The notes under the pieces were generated by a model that did no database searches, had not been told where the DNA came from, and was given only the letters and a program-made list of their open reading frames with translations. Position numbers and translations under genes: made by a program. Positions 15,297-23,889 of a DNA stretch of 64,000 nucleotides are shown one piece after another. Numbering within the stretch: the stretch's first letter is position 1; every line of letters starts with the position of its first letter. The DNA lies in assembly GCF_004803895.1 (NCBI RefSeq), contig NZ_CP021978.1, positions 2,976,001-3,040,000 of the forward strand, in the 5' to 3' direction. Source of the DNA: Streptomyces hawaiiensis (GTDB lineage: Bacteria; Actinomycetota; Actinomycetes; Streptomycetales; Streptomycetaceae).

Positions 15297-17429
15297 TCAG
15301 CCCGTGCCGACACCGTCCGTGTCGCCGGCGGTGGACACCCGCTGCCCGGGCACGGCGTTCGCCAGCTCGGCCTCGGCGCCCGCGGCCGCCACCCGTGACT
15401 CCTGCCCGACGTTGCGCGTCTCGGCCTTGAGGGCGAGGTTCGCGACGGCGGTGTTGAACTGCTCGAGGGAGGTCGGCTCGTCCGGGCCCAGCAGGTACTG
15501 CTTGAGCTCCTTGCGGTCCTCGGCCAGCGGGTCGGCGTCCGGGGCGCGGACCGCGCCGAGCAGCTCGCCCAGCTCGGACGCGCTGTTGGACAGGATCACC
15601 GCGGCACGCACGGCCGTGTTGTTCCGCTTGAACTCCTCGACGCCCACCTCGGCGGAGTCCGTGACCGCGTAGGGCTTGCCGCTCGCGATGAAGTCGGACA
15701 CCACGCTGGAGATGTCGGAGACCATCGCGTCGGAGACGTTGAAGCAGTCGTACAGCCGCGGCTCGGCGCCGGTGATGACGCGGTGCTCCCAGGACGGGAA
15801 GGAACGCCAGTAGGCGTCGTTCCACTCGGCGCGCAGCCGGGCGGCCTCCTCGTGCCGGGCGACGTCGACCAGCCCGTCACGGGTGGCCACGGCCTCGTCG
15901 CCGCGGTCCCCGCCGGAGCCGGACAGCTGCGCGAGCCGGGCCTCGATCCGCTCCAGCTCGGCCTTGGCCTGCGCCTGGGCTGCGGTGTCGGCGATGAACC
16001 GCGTGTTGATGGCGCGCTCCGCGGCGGCCTTCTGCACCAGCGCGGTGATCCGCCGGTGCGCGGCGCCGGCCTCCTTGCTGACGGTGCCGGTGAAGGGGTG
16101 CGGCTTGTACAGGACACGGACCGGCGGGTCGGCCGCGACCAGCTTCCGCACGATGTTCTCGCCGGCCAGCACGATCGAGGTGTTGCCCGGGTTGCCGTCC
16201 CAGCCCTCCCAGGTGGGGGCGTACAGCACGGTCGGGCAGCGTCCATCAGCGGCTCCGCCGCGGGGCCCCTCGGGCACGCCCTGCCAGGTCTGGATCGGGG
16301 CGAGCTGCGGGCGGCCGACCTCGACGATGTCGTCGTCGCGGACACCGACGTCGGCGATGGCGTAGCGGTCGCGGCCCGCGCGGCCGGCCGTCCACACCTC
16401 GTCGTAGACCTTGCTGTACGGGTTGACGCTGGCGAGCTTGTCGCTGTCGCCGTGGCCGATGAAGACGTGCTTGATGGTGGGCACGCGCAGCATGTGGATG
16501 TTCTTGCCGACGTTGGCCGCGTAGAGCGCGACGCGCACCGTGGACAGGTCCAGATTCATCAGGTGCACCCCTCCGGGCACGCAGATGACGGGAACCGTGG
16601 TGGGCGCCAGGTTGTTCAGGATGGCCCGCTCACGCAGGATGATCAGCGGCTTGGACTCCAGCTTCTCCATGGTGTCGAGCCACATGTTGACCTGGTAGGC
16701 GGAGTCCTTCGAACCGGAGAAGTACAGGACCGTCTCCGGCTTGTACTCGCCCAGCCAGTCGTCGACGGCGGCCAGGACCTTCTCGGCCTTCGGCGGGATC
16801 CTGCGGCCGCGCACGTACGGCACGAGCGCCAGGACGTACAGGGTGGCCAGGGCCACCGTGACGCCGATGCCGACGAAGCCGATCAGGGCCGACTTCACCT
16901 GCGCGGCGAGCAGGATGCCGGCGACCGCGAAGAGGTCGAGGTGGAGCATCTTCTCGGCGGAGCGGTGCAGCAGCTTGCGCGGCGGGGCGTCCGGGATGCG
17001 GATGCGCGACTTCAGGTCGACGTTACGGGTGGCGACCGGCATGCGGCGGCGGTTGCGTATCAGCTGGACCAGCGCGCCGTGCGGGGCCTGGAGACCGTAG
17101 AAGGCGATGAAGCAGGCGATCGCCCCGTAGTAGATCAGGTTGTCCGCCAGGGACAGCCGGGCCAGCAGCAGGACGAGGAGCAGCTGCCGGATCAGGAAGC
17201 GGATCGACAGGCCGGCCCGCACCTTGCCGAGGCGGTTGATCAGGTAGCTGCCCTTGCGGTGCAGATAGTGGTCCGCCAGGTACGTCACGGCGGCCGCTGC
17301 CGCGAAGGCGGGAACGCTCGGGACGAGCGCGGCCAGCATGAGGGCGGGGAAGCCCGCCACCATGAGGACCGCCGCGGCCAGCTCGGCCGCGCTGCCCACC
17401 CGGGCGACGCGAATAGCGGTGGATATCAC
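15297..17429 (-). CDS. TagF-like CDP-polyol phosphotransferase with N-terminal membrane domain (second copy)
   Basis: A 710-aa paralogue of the enzyme at 11829-13868. About 215 residues of hydrophobic helices are followed by the Glyphos_transf domain with YFSGSKDSAYQVNMWL (about 233), IKHVFIGHGDSDK (about 319), YAPTWEGWDGNPGNTS (about 400), YKPHPFTG (about 440), and SDISSVVSDF (about 570). A charged helical insertion with AEAKAELERIEARLAQL-like sequence lies between YKPHP and SDISS, and a low-complexity Ala/Gly/Thr tail ends the protein. Predicted role: polymerising or priming polyol-phosphate units of a wall polymer at the membrane. It lies directly downstream of the cytidylyltransferase-SDR gene that would supply its CDP-polyol substrate. 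Confidence 0.88.
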   Translation of the reverse strand: MISTAIRVARVGSAAELAAAVLMVAGFPALMLAALVPSVPAFAAAAAVTYLADHYLHRKGSYLINRLGKVRAGLSIRFLIRQLLLVLLLARLSLADNLIYYGAIACFIAFYGLQAPHGALVQLIRNRRRMPVATRNVDLKSRIRIPDAPPRKLLHRSAEKMLHLDLFAVAGILLAAQVKSALIGFVGIGVTVALATLYVLALVPYVRGRRIPPKAEKVLAAVDDWLGEYKPETVLYFSGSKDSAYQVNMWLDTMEKLESKPLIILRERAILNNLAPTTVPVICVPGGVHLMNLDLSTVRVALYAANVGKNIHMLRVPTIKHVFIGHGDSDKLASVNPYSKVYDEVWTAGRAGRDRYAIADVGVRDDDIVEVGRPQLAPIQTWQGVPEGPRGGAADGRCPTVLYAPTWEGWDGNPGNTSIVLAGENIVRKLVAADPPVRVLYKPHPFTGTVSKEAGAAHRRITALVQKAAAERAINTRFIADTAAQAQAKAELERIEARLAQLSGSGGDRGDEAVATRDGLVDVARHEEAARLRAEWNDAYWRSFPSWEHRVITGAEPRLYDCFNVSDAMVSDISSVVSDFIASGKPYAVTDSAEVGVEEFKRNNTAVRAAVILSNSASELGELLGAVRAPDADPLAEDRKELKQYLLGPDEPTSLEQFNTAVANLALKAETRNVGQESRVAAAGAEAELANAVPGQRVSTAGDTDGVGTG

Positions 17430-17510
17430 GGAGAAACCTGCTCTTGGGAGGGGTGTGCCGGTCTTGGTTCGAAATGCGGCTGGTCTGTGAATATTCGCGA
17501 GACTGTATGG

Positions 17511-17575
17511 ATTCAGGCCCCTGCGAACACTCCTGTCGACGAAACCCGTTAACAGGAGGGCGCAGAGGCCTGAAT
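17511..17575. repeat. Long imperfect inverted repeat between CDP-polyol synthase and polymerase genes
   Basis: ATTCAGGCCCCTGCG (17511-17525) pairs with CGCAGAGGCCTGAAT (17561-17575) with one mismatch. Inside, CTCCTGT (17530-17536) pairs with ACAGGAG (17552-17558) around a loop of about 15 bases. In the shared minus-strand direction it lies after the synthase gene (stop at 17602) and 80 bases before the polymerase start. It may attenuate or process the transcript. Confidence 0.65.
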
Positions 17576-17601
17576 TACTGAAGTCTATTTGGCGCCAATT
17601 A

Positions 17602-19098
17602 TTACACGCCGTCCTGCCGGTCCAGCACCGTGGCCAGCGCCTGCTCGAAGCCGGAGGCCCGGGCCGCGCCGGCCGTCGGGTCCTGCTGGCGGACGTCGAT
17701 GACGTGGCCGGTCAGCTCGGAGAGCAGCACGTCGAGCGAGGTGCGGGCCACGGCCTCGGAGGACAGCAGGGAGCCGGAGGGCTCCTGGCCGAACGCCTTG
17801 GTGCGCATGGGGGTGGCGGTGCGCTCGGGGTTGATGCAGTTGACGCGAACGCCGTCGCCGGCCCACTCGTCGGACAGCGCCTGGGTGAGGTTCACCATGG
17901 CGGCCTTGGTGGAGGAGTACAGGCTGTACTCGGCGCGGCCGCGGGTGTAGCTGCTGGAGGTGTAGAGCAGCAGCTGGCCCTTGGTCTCCGACAGGTACTT
18001 GTAGGAGGACCGGGCGATCTGCACCGGGGCCAGGTAGTTGACCTTCAGCGCCTCTTCGATGGTGGCGTTGTCGGTCTCGGCGAGCTTGCCTATGCGCAGC
18101 ACGCCGGCGGTGTTGACCACGTAGTCGATGCGGCCGGTCTCGCCGTACGCCTTGGACAGGGCGTCGTCGACCTCCTCCGGGTTCTCCACGTGGGTGCCGG
18201 TGGTGGAGCGGCCGAGGGCGTAGACCTTGGCGCCGTAGGACTCGGCGAGCTCGGCGATGTCCTTGCCGATGCCGTAGCTGCCGCCGAAGACGACCATGGT
18301 CTTGCCGGTCAGCAGCTCGCGGTAGGCCTCCTCGGAAACCTGCTCGGGCGCGGCCGTGGAGGCGAGCTGGAAGAGCTTGTCGGCGATGAAGACGTCGACG
18401 GGCTGGGTGACCTTCATGTTGTACTCGTCACCCGCGACGACGTGGATCGGCACGTCCGGCAGGTACTTGAGCACGACCGAGCAGTCGTCGGTGGCCTGGA
18501 AATTGGGGTCACCGGCGGCGACCTCGTAGGCCCGCTTGATCGTGGACAGCTTGAAGGCCTGCGGCGTCTGGCCGCGGCGCAGCCGGGAGCGGTCCGGGAT
18601 CTCGGTGATGAACTCGCCGTCCTCGCCGTGCGTGCGCGTGACGATGATGGTGTCCGCGGACGGGATGGCCACGTCGACGGCCTGGAAGCGCTCCAGCGCG
18701 ACGACGCAGTCGTCGATGACGCGCTGCGACAGCAGCGGGCGCACGGCGTCGTGGAAGAGGACGTTGGCGTCCTCGCCCTCGGCCAGGCCCTCGCCCAGCG
18801 CGGCGATGGCGCGCTCGGTGGTCTCGTTCCGTGTGGCGCCGCCCTCGATGATCTTCGAGACCTTCTGGAATCCGGCCTTCGCGACGATCTTCTCGATGTC
18901 GGGCACATAGCCCGGCGCCATCAGCACGATGATGTCGTCGATCGCGTCGGTGTTCTCGAAGGTGGTCAGCGTGTGCTCGATGACTGCCTTGCCGGCGATC
19001 TTCAGCAGCTGCTTGGGGATCGACAGACCCACGCGCTGGCCGGTGCCACCGGCCAGGATCACTGCGGTGGTACGGGGCTTGGCTATGTGCTGGGACAC
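17602..19098 (-). CDS. Bifunctional cytidylyltransferase / SDR oxidoreductase (CDP-ribitol synthase-like)
   Basis: About 498 aa, a fusion of two enzymes. The N-terminal IspD/TarI-type cytidylyltransferase (about 1-235) has AVILAGGTGQRVG with a downstream PKQLL lysine and FHDAVRPLL. The C-terminal short-chain dehydrogenase (about 262-490) has VVFGGSYGIGKDIAEL as cofactor loop and YSLYSSTKAAMV as the catalytic YxxxK. The same domain order occurs in Haemophilus Bcs1/Acs1, which reduce ribulose-5-phosphate and activate ribitol-5-phosphate with CTP. Predicted product: CDP-ribitol or a related CDP-polyol. GTG 19098 is chosen, with AGGT upstream; a longer frame from 19143 looks non-coding. It feeds the TagF-like polymerases next door. 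Confidence 0.87.
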   Translation of the reverse strand: MSQHIAKPRTTAVILAGGTGQRVGLSIPKQLLKIAGKAVIEHTLTTFENTDAIDDIIVLMAPGYVPDIEKIVAKAGFQKVSKIIEGGATRNETTERAIAALGEGLAEGEDANVLFHDAVRPLLSQRVIDDCVVALERFQAVDVAIPSADTIIVTRTHGEDGEFITEIPDRSRLRRGQTPQAFKLSTIKRAYEVAAGDPNFQATDDCSVVLKYLPDVPIHVVAGDEYNMKVTQPVDVFIADKLFQLASTAAPEQVSEEAYRELLTGKTMVVFGGSYGIGKDIAELAESYGAKVYALGRSTTGTHVENPEEVDDALSKAYGETGRIDYVVNTAGVLRIGKLAETDNATIEEALKVNYLAPVQIARSSYKYLSETKGQLLLYTSSSYTRGRAEYSLYSSTKAAMVNLTQALSDEWAGDGVRVNCINPERTATPMRTKAFGQEPSGSLLSSEAVARTSLDVLLSELTGHVIDVRQQDPTAGAARASGFEQALATVLDRQDGV

Positions 19099-19623
19099 AG
19101 AGGACCTACCTTGGGGCGACAGGGAACTCGGAAATGGTCCCACTTGTGGTTACCGCAATGCAAGGTGAGCGCCCTCCACCGCATATGTGCGCGCAACCTC
19201 TCATTCACCTCCCACTCCTGGTGATTGGTGAGACGGCCGAGCGGGCCCCGCGAAATGCGCTGTGAGTAACTGCACAGAAGCTCAGCGACAGGGGAGCCGC
19301 TCGGAGCAGCGGTGACCGAGGACCCTCACGGGTTCCTTGGACGATGTCCGGTGCACGGTACGCGCTTTGAGGGTGCCCCGCGCACCACGCCCGCCGCACG
19401 CGGCGCCGGGTACGGGGGCCGCGCTGTGCGGATCCATCCGTCCCGGGGCGCCGGGCGGCACGCGTTCTTCATGGGTCCGGCCGTGAATACGGCTCGCCCG
19501 GCCGCTCATTGCCGGGGAATTCCCGGTCAAGATTCCGCAGCATTTCGGTCTCGGCGAGAGCAATACGCCGCGAGACCGGGTCGGACTTCTCACACGGCTC
19601 GCACGTCCCGTACGACGACGAAG
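19099..19623. other. Intergenic region upstream of the CDP-polyol synthase gene
   Basis: About 525 bases without a gene I can support. The stretch around 19130-19260 and 19480-19600 is less GC-rich than its surroundings and probably holds the promoter and leader of the synthase gene. A minus-strand frame at 19469-19687 has non-Streptomyces codon bias and no start, so I do not call it. Confidence 0.5.
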
Positions 19624-19650
19624 AGCCCAGGACTCCGAGGAGTCCGGGCT
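19624..19650 (-). terminator. Terminator of phoD
   Basis: AGCCCAGGACT (19624-19634) pairs with AGTCCGGGCT (19641-19650) with a single bulge around CCGAGG. It begins 20 bases past the phoD stop codon on the minus strand. Confidence 0.7.
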
Positions 19651-19670
19651 CATGCGCCTCAGGGGCGGGG

Positions 19671-21221
19671 TCAGACGACCTCGACACCGGGCCGGCCCGC
19701 CTGGACCCTCAGCCGGGCCAGCGTGCTCGGGGTCGCGGTCGGCTGCCGGACCGTGTCGACCACCCTGACCTGGGCGTCGATGCGGTCGCGGCGGACATCG
19801 AAGAGGTGGTAGCCGCGGTGCGCGTCCAGCAGCTTCCAGTGCGGGTTGTCCGGGCGCCGCGGGTCCCACTCCTTGCGGAAGGCCTCCTGGTCCTGGTCGC
19901 CGTTGCTGGAGATCGAGGTGCCGACGAACTCGGCGCCGACGACCCTGGAGCCCGGGTCGGCGTAGTCCTCCTTGAGGTCGCTGATCATCGTCAGGTGCCG
20001 GTCGCCGGAGAGCACGACGGGATTGCGGACCTGCCTGAACTCCTGGAGGAACCGGTTGCGTTCGGCCTGGTAGCCGTCCCAGGCGTCGTAGAACCAGAGC
20101 TTGCCCTCGCCGACCTTGAGGTCCGTCTCGGCCATCATGATCTGGGAGGCGATGAGGTTCCAGCGGGCGGGCGAGTCCTGCAGCCCGTTCAGCAGCCACT
20201 GCTTCTGCCGCGCGCCGAGCATGGTCAGCGACGGGTCCTGGGCGCCGGCCTGGCTGGTGGCCTGATCGCTGCGGTACTGGCGGGTGTCCAGGACCTTGAG
20301 CCGGGCCAGGCGGCCGAACTCCAGGCGGCGGTACATCCGGATGTGCGGACCCGTGGGGACGGCGGTGGCACGAACCGGCATGTGCTCGTAGAACGCCTGA
20401 TAGGCCGCGGTCAGCCGGGCCACGAACGCGTCGTGCGGCTGCTTGTCCGGATCCTGCGGGATCTCGCCGGCGAAGTCGTTGTCCACCTCGTGGTCGTCGA
20501 AGGTCACCACGAAGGGCGCGTTCGCGTGCATCGCCGCGAGGTCCGGGTCGGTGCGGTACTGGGCGTACCGGTTGCGGTACTGGGTGAGGCTGAAGGGCTC
20601 ACCGGTGCCCTCGTGCCGCCGTACGCCTGTCGCCGAGGGCGTGGACTCGTAGATGTAGTCCCCGACGAACACCACGACGTCCGGGTCCTGGTCGAGCATG
20701 TCTGCGTAGGGCGTGAAATAGCCGTGCTGCCAGTTCTGGCAGGAGGCGAGGGCCATGCGCAGGGAGCCACCGGAGCTGTGGCGGTGGGGCGCGGTACGGG
20801 TGCGGCCTACGGGCGAGAGCTGCCCGCTGGTGCGGAAGCGGTACCAGTACGCACGGTCCGAGCGCAGCCCGCGTACGTCCACGTGAACGCTGTGCCCGTA
20901 CTCGGGCCGGGCCTGGGCGGTGCCCCGTCGGACGACCTTTCTGAACCGTTGGTCTTCCGCGAGCTGCCACTCCACCGGCACCGCCCGGTCGGGCATGCCG
21001 CCGCCGTTCAGCGGGTCCGGGGCGAGCCTCGTCCACAGCACGACGCCGTCCGGCAGCGGGTCGCCCGAGGAGACGCCGAGGCTGAACACACCGTCGGGCA
21101 GCGGCGTCTCGGCCGCGCGGGCGGCGGCCGGCAGCCACAGCTGGGCGGAGGCGGCGGCGCCGAGCACCGCGGCACCGGCGGTCAGAAAGCGGCGGCGGTC
21201 GGGGGATACTGCTCCGGTCAT
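19671..21221 (-). CDS. phoD: Tat-exported alkaline phosphatase PhoD
   Basis: A 516-aa phosphatase/phosphodiesterase of the PhoD family. The N-terminus has a twin-arginine signal (DRRRFLTAGAAVLGAAASA, about 8-26), followed by the PhoD N-terminal beta domain. The metallophosphatase core shows VFVGDYIYES (about 180), TFDDHEVDND (about 240) and LSGDRHLTMI (about 403), supplying the Fe/Ca ligands. Bacillus PhoD can degrade wall teichoic acid, so position beside a teichoic-acid-like cluster suggests turnover of the polymer or phosphate scavenging. ATG 21221 is followed directly by the Tat signal. It lies downstream of an FG-GAP remnant on the same strand. Confidence 0.95.
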   Translation of the reverse strand: MTGAVSPDRRRFLTAGAAVLGAAASAQLWLPAAARAAETPLPDGVFSLGVSSGDPLPDGVVLWTRLAPDPLNGGGMPDRAVPVEWQLAEDQRFRKVVRRGTAQARPEYGHSVHVDVRGLRSDRAYWYRFRTSGQLSPVGRTRTAPHRHSSGGSLRMALASCQNWQHGYFTPYADMLDQDPDVVVFVGDYIYESTPSATGVRRHEGTGEPFSLTQYRNRYAQYRTDPDLAAMHANAPFVVTFDDHEVDNDFAGEIPQDPDKQPHDAFVARLTAAYQAFYEHMPVRATAVPTGPHIRMYRRLEFGRLARLKVLDTRQYRSDQATSQAGAQDPSLTMLGARQKQWLLNGLQDSPARWNLIASQIMMAETDLKVGEGKLWFYDAWDGYQAERNRFLQEFRQVRNPVVLSGDRHLTMISDLKEDYADPGSRVVGAEFVGTSISSNGDQDQEAFRKEWDPRRPDNPHWKLLDAHRGYHLFDVRRDRIDAQVRVVDTVRQPTATPSTLARLRVQAGRPGVEVV

Positions 21222-21274
21222 CGGCTGACTCCCTTACCTCACTGGCCACTTGGACACGGGGAAGCTTCACGCTC

Positions 21275-21291
21275 GCGGGCGGTCCGCCCGC
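21275..21291. promoter_or_regulatory. Perfect palindrome upstream of phoD
   Basis: GCGGGCGG-T-CCGCCCGC lies 54 bases before the phoD start. It could be an operator or a 5' leader stem. I could not match it to the PhoP direct-repeat box. Confidence 0.35.
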
Positions 21292-21334
21292 TGAACGCCG
21301 GGGTTCACGTACATGACAACTAAGAGACAAAGAG

Positions 21335-21379
21335 AGACTCGCCGCCAGCATCGGAACAAGCCGTTGCCGGGGCGAGTCT
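21335..21379 (-). terminator. Terminator after the obg/FG-GAP remnant region
   Basis: AGACTCGCC (21335-21343) pairs with GGCGAGTCT (21371-21379), with additional pairing possible inside the loop. It lies 20 bases past the stop codon of the FG-GAP remnant on the minus strand, separating it from phoD. Confidence 0.65.
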
Positions 21380-21399
21380 GACAGGTGATCAGTACGGGG

Positions 21400-21760
21400 T
21401 CAGCGAGCGAAACCGGTGCCGAGGCAGGAGCCGTTCCCGGCCGTGCCGAGGGTGCCCGCGCCGAAGCGGAGCGAGCCGGTGCCGGTGGCGGTGGCGGTGG
21501 GAGCGTCGACTGATGACCTGCTTGGGGGCGAGGTCGGGGCCCTTGGCCGAGCCGTGCACGGCGGCCACGTACCCGGCCCGGGCGTGCCTGTCGACCTTGC
21601 CGCGCGGGGCGGCGACGGCCAGGTCCTCCTGGCCGTCGCCGTTGAAGTCGTCGTGGCGCTTCTCCGCGGCGGACGGAGAAGCGGGGGCGGCGTGCGCGGG
21701 CCGCCTGGCGATTACGGTGCGGGGAGGAGCAAAACCCTCAGCAGCACTACCCGGTACGCC
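21400..21760 (-). pseudogene. Decayed FG-GAP repeat (integrin-like) protein gene
   Basis: Downstream of obg, the minus strand encodes the block HDDFNGDGQEDLAVAAP followed by GYVAAVHGSAKGPDLAP. This is a textbook single FG-GAP repeat with its calcium loop DFNGDG. The frame then breaks, and a +1-shifted frame reads TATGTGSLRFGAGTLG and LGTGFAR before a stop at 21400-21402, like the C-terminal end of such secreted proteins. No start codon is in frame; a signal-peptide-like VLLRVLLLPAP lies in another frame. FG-GAP proteins normally have about seven repeats in 450-500 residues, so most of the gene has been deleted. I infer a signal-peptide, first-repeat and C-terminus scar. Confidence 0.75.
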
Positions 21761-23197
21761 TTAGAACGGCTCGAAGTCGTCGAACTCCTGCTGCGCCTCG
21801 TCCCGCTCGGCCTGCCGGTCCTTGCGGCGCTGCGCGGCCGGCCGCTCCCCCTCGAGCCGGTGGTCCTCACCGCGTCGGCCGAGCATCTCGGCCCCGGCCG
21901 TCATGGACGGCTCCCAGTCGAAGACGACCGCGTTGTCCTCGGGGCCGATGGCGACGCCGTCGCCGCCCCGGGCGCCCGCCTTCATCAGCTCCTGCTCGAC
22001 ACCGAGCCGGTTGAGCCGGTCCGCCAGATAACCGACCGCCTCGTCGTTGTTGAAGTCGGTCTGGCGCACCCAGCGTTCGGGCTTCTCGCCGCGCACCCGG
22101 AACAGGCCGTCGGCCTCGCACGTCACGGTGAAGCCGGTGTCGTCCACGGCCTTGGGCCGGATCACGATCCGGGTGGCCTCTTCCTTCGGCTTCGCGGCCC
22201 GCGACTGCGCCACGAGCTCCGCGAGCGCGTACGACAGCTCCTTCAGGCCCATGTGCGCCACGGCCGACACCTCGAACACGCGGTACCCGCGCGCCTCCAG
22301 GTCGGGCCGCACCATCTCGGCCAGATCCTTGCCGTCCGGTACGTCGATCTTGTTCAGGACGACGATCCGCGGCCGCTTGTCCAGCCCGCCGTACTGCCGC
22401 AGCTCCTCCTCGATGATGTCGAGGTCGGAGACCGGGTCACGGTCCGACTCCAGCGTCGCGGTGTCCAGGACGTGCACGAGCACACTGCACCGCTCCACGT
22501 GCCGCAGGAACTCCAGGCCCAGGCCCTTGCCCTGACTGGCCCCGGGGATCAGCCCGGGCACGTCGGCGATCGTGTACACCGTCGAACCGGCCGTGACGAC
22601 ACCGAGGTTCGGCACCAGCGTGGTGAAGGGGTAGTCGGCGATCTTCGGCTTGGCGGCGCTCAGCACCGAGATCAGCGACGACTTGCCGGCACTCGGGTAC
22701 CCGACGAGCGCCACGTCGGCGACGGTCTTCAGCTCCAGGACGACGTCCCGCAGGTCCCCCGGCTCACCGAGCAGCGCGAACCCTGGCGCCTTGCGCCGGG
22801 CGGAGGCCAGCGCCGCGTTGCCGAGCCCGCCCCGGCCGCCCTGCGCGGCGACGTACGACGTACCGTGCCCGACCAGGTCGGCGAGGACGTTGCCCGCCTT
22901 GTCCAGCACCACCGTGCCGTCCGGCACCGGCAGGACGAGGTCCTGCCCGTCCTTGCCGGAGCGGTTGCCGCCCTCGCCCGGTTTGCCGTTGGTGGCGTTG
23001 CGGTGCGGGGAGTGGTGGTAGTCGAGCAGCGTGGTGACCGACTGGTCGACGGTGAGGATCACGTCCCCGCCGCGCCCGCCGTTGCCGCCGTCCGGCCCGC
23101 CGAGGGGCTTGAACTTCTCACGGTGGACGGAGGCACAGCCGTGGCCTCCGCTACCCGCGGCGACGTGCAGCTCGACGCGGTCCACGAAGGTGGTCAT
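21761..23197 (-). CDS. obg: Obg GTPase
   Basis: A 478-aa ribosome-associated GTPase. The glycine-rich Obg fold (about 1-158) contains [17 protein letters not shown]. The G domain has [15 protein letters not shown] (about 162), DVPGLI (about 212), and NKIDVPDG (about 280). A C-terminal OCT domain (about 345-425) and an acidic, Gln/Arg-rich tail follow. Obg links GTP levels to ribosome maturation and, in Streptomyces, to the onset of aerial growth. It follows rplU-rpmA on the same strand, a nearly universal arrangement. Length is typical for Streptomyces. Confidence 0.98.
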   Translation of the reverse strand: MTTFVDRVELHVAAGSGGHGCASVHREKFKPLGGPDGGNGGRGGDVILTVDQSVTTLLDYHHSPHRNATNGKPGEGGNRSGKDGQDLVLPVPDGTVVLDKAGNVLADLVGHGTSYVAAQGGRGGLGNAALASARRKAPGFALLGEPGDLRDVVLELKTVADVALVGYPSAGKSSLISVLSAAKPKIADYPFTTLVPNLGVVTAGSTVYTIADVPGLIPGASQGKGLGLEFLRHVERCSVLVHVLDTATLESDRDPVSDLDIIEEELRQYGGLDKRPRIVVLNKIDVPDGKDLAEMVRPDLEARGYRVFEVSAVAHMGLKELSYALAELVAQSRAAKPKEEATRIVIRPKAVDDTGFTVTCEADGLFRVRGEKPERWVRQTDFNNDEAVGYLADRLNRLGVEQELMKAGARGGDGVAIGPEDNAVVFDWEPSMTAGAEMLGRRGEDHRLEGERPAAQRRKDRQAERDEAQQEFDDFEPF

Positions 23198-23245
23198 GGG
23201 ATGTGCCTCCAGTTACTACGGGAATGTCTTGGGTTAACACGCGAA

Positions 23246-23284
23246 AGGCGGACCCGCTTCCCCTGAGGGAAGTGAGGTCCGCCT
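23246..23284 (-). terminator. Hairpin between rpmA and obg
   Basis: AGGCGGACC (23246-23254) pairs with GGTCCGCCT (23276-23284), with an inner CTTCCC/GGGAAG stem and CTGA loop. It lies just past the rpmA stop and before obg; it may terminate most ribosomal-protein transcripts and lower obg expression. Confidence 0.75.
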
Positions 23285-23299
23285 CGCGAAAGCTTCCGA

Positions 23300-23554
23300 T
23301 CAGGCGACCGGAACGATGTTCACGACCTTGCGGCCACGGTGGGTGCCGAACTGCACCGAACCGGCCGCGAGGGCGAACAGCGTGTCGTCGCCACCACGGC
23401 CGACGCCGGCGCCCGGGTGGAAGTGGGTGCCGCGCTGACGAACCAGGATCTCACCCGCGTTGACGACCTGACCGCCGAAGCGCTTCACGCCGAGCCGCTG
23501 GGCATTGGAGTCGCGACCGTTCCGGGTGGACGATGCGCCCTTCTTGTGTGCCAT
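23300..23554 (-). CDS. rpmA: Large-subunit ribosomal protein bL27
   Basis: An 84-aa protein that reaches the peptidyl-transferase centre through its flexible N-terminus. The start [16 protein letters not shown] is the conserved bL27 N-terminus, and [16 protein letters not shown] is the family signature. No propeptide is present, unlike in Firmicutes. It lies 14 bases downstream of rplU in the same operon. Confidence 0.98.
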   Translation of the reverse strand: MAHKKGASSTRNGRDSNAQRLGVKRFGGQVVNAGEILVRQRGTHFHPGAGVGRGGDDTLFALAAGSVQFGTHRGRKVVNIVPVA

Positions 23555-23568
23555 TTCTCCTCAGTCCC

Positions 23569-23889
23569 TTACTTCGCAGCCGCGGGGATCTCAGTGACCT
23601 TGATCGCCGTGTACTGCTGGCGGTGGCCCTGGCGACGGCGGTAACCGGTCTTGTTCTTGTAGCGCAGAATGTCGATCTTCTGGCCCTTGTGGTGGTCCAC
23701 GACCTCGGCCTGGACCTTGATGCCGGCCAGCACCCACGGGTCGCTGGTCACGGCGTCGCCGTCGACAACGAGCAGGGTCGAGAGCTCGACCGAGTCGCCA
23801 ACCTTGGCAGTGGAAATCTTGTCAACCTCAACGATGTCGCCGACAGCAACCTTGTGCTGGCGACCACCGCTGCGCACGATGGCGTACAC
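23569..23889 (-). CDS. rplU: Large-subunit ribosomal protein bL21
   Basis: A 106-aa protein binding 23S r[21 protein letters not shown] is the bL21 start and the basic block [15 protein letters not shown] near residue 80-95 is the L21 signature. GTG 23889 is used because homologous proteins begin with this sequence; the frame continues upstream to 24078 without homology. The 267-base gap to rne (23890-24156) should contain the operon promoter and leader. I see no gene in it. Confidence 0.97.
   Translation of the reverse strand: MYAIVRSGGRQHKVAVGDIVEVDKISTAKVGDSVELSTLLVVDGDAVTSDPWVLAGIKVQAEVVDHHKGQKIDILRYKNKTGYRRRQGHRQQYTAIKVTEIPAAAK

Noticed and set aside
19469..19687. A minus-strand frame including ALAETEMLRNLDREFPG
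   Set aside because: It has no plausible start or ribosome site, overlaps the phoD stop and terminator, and its codon use is atypical. Without conservation data I treat it as non-coding.
21222..21330. Possible PhoP box upstream of phoD (GTTCAC at 21303)
   Set aside because: Only one heptamer resembles the direct-repeat unit; the 11-base periodic second unit is missing.
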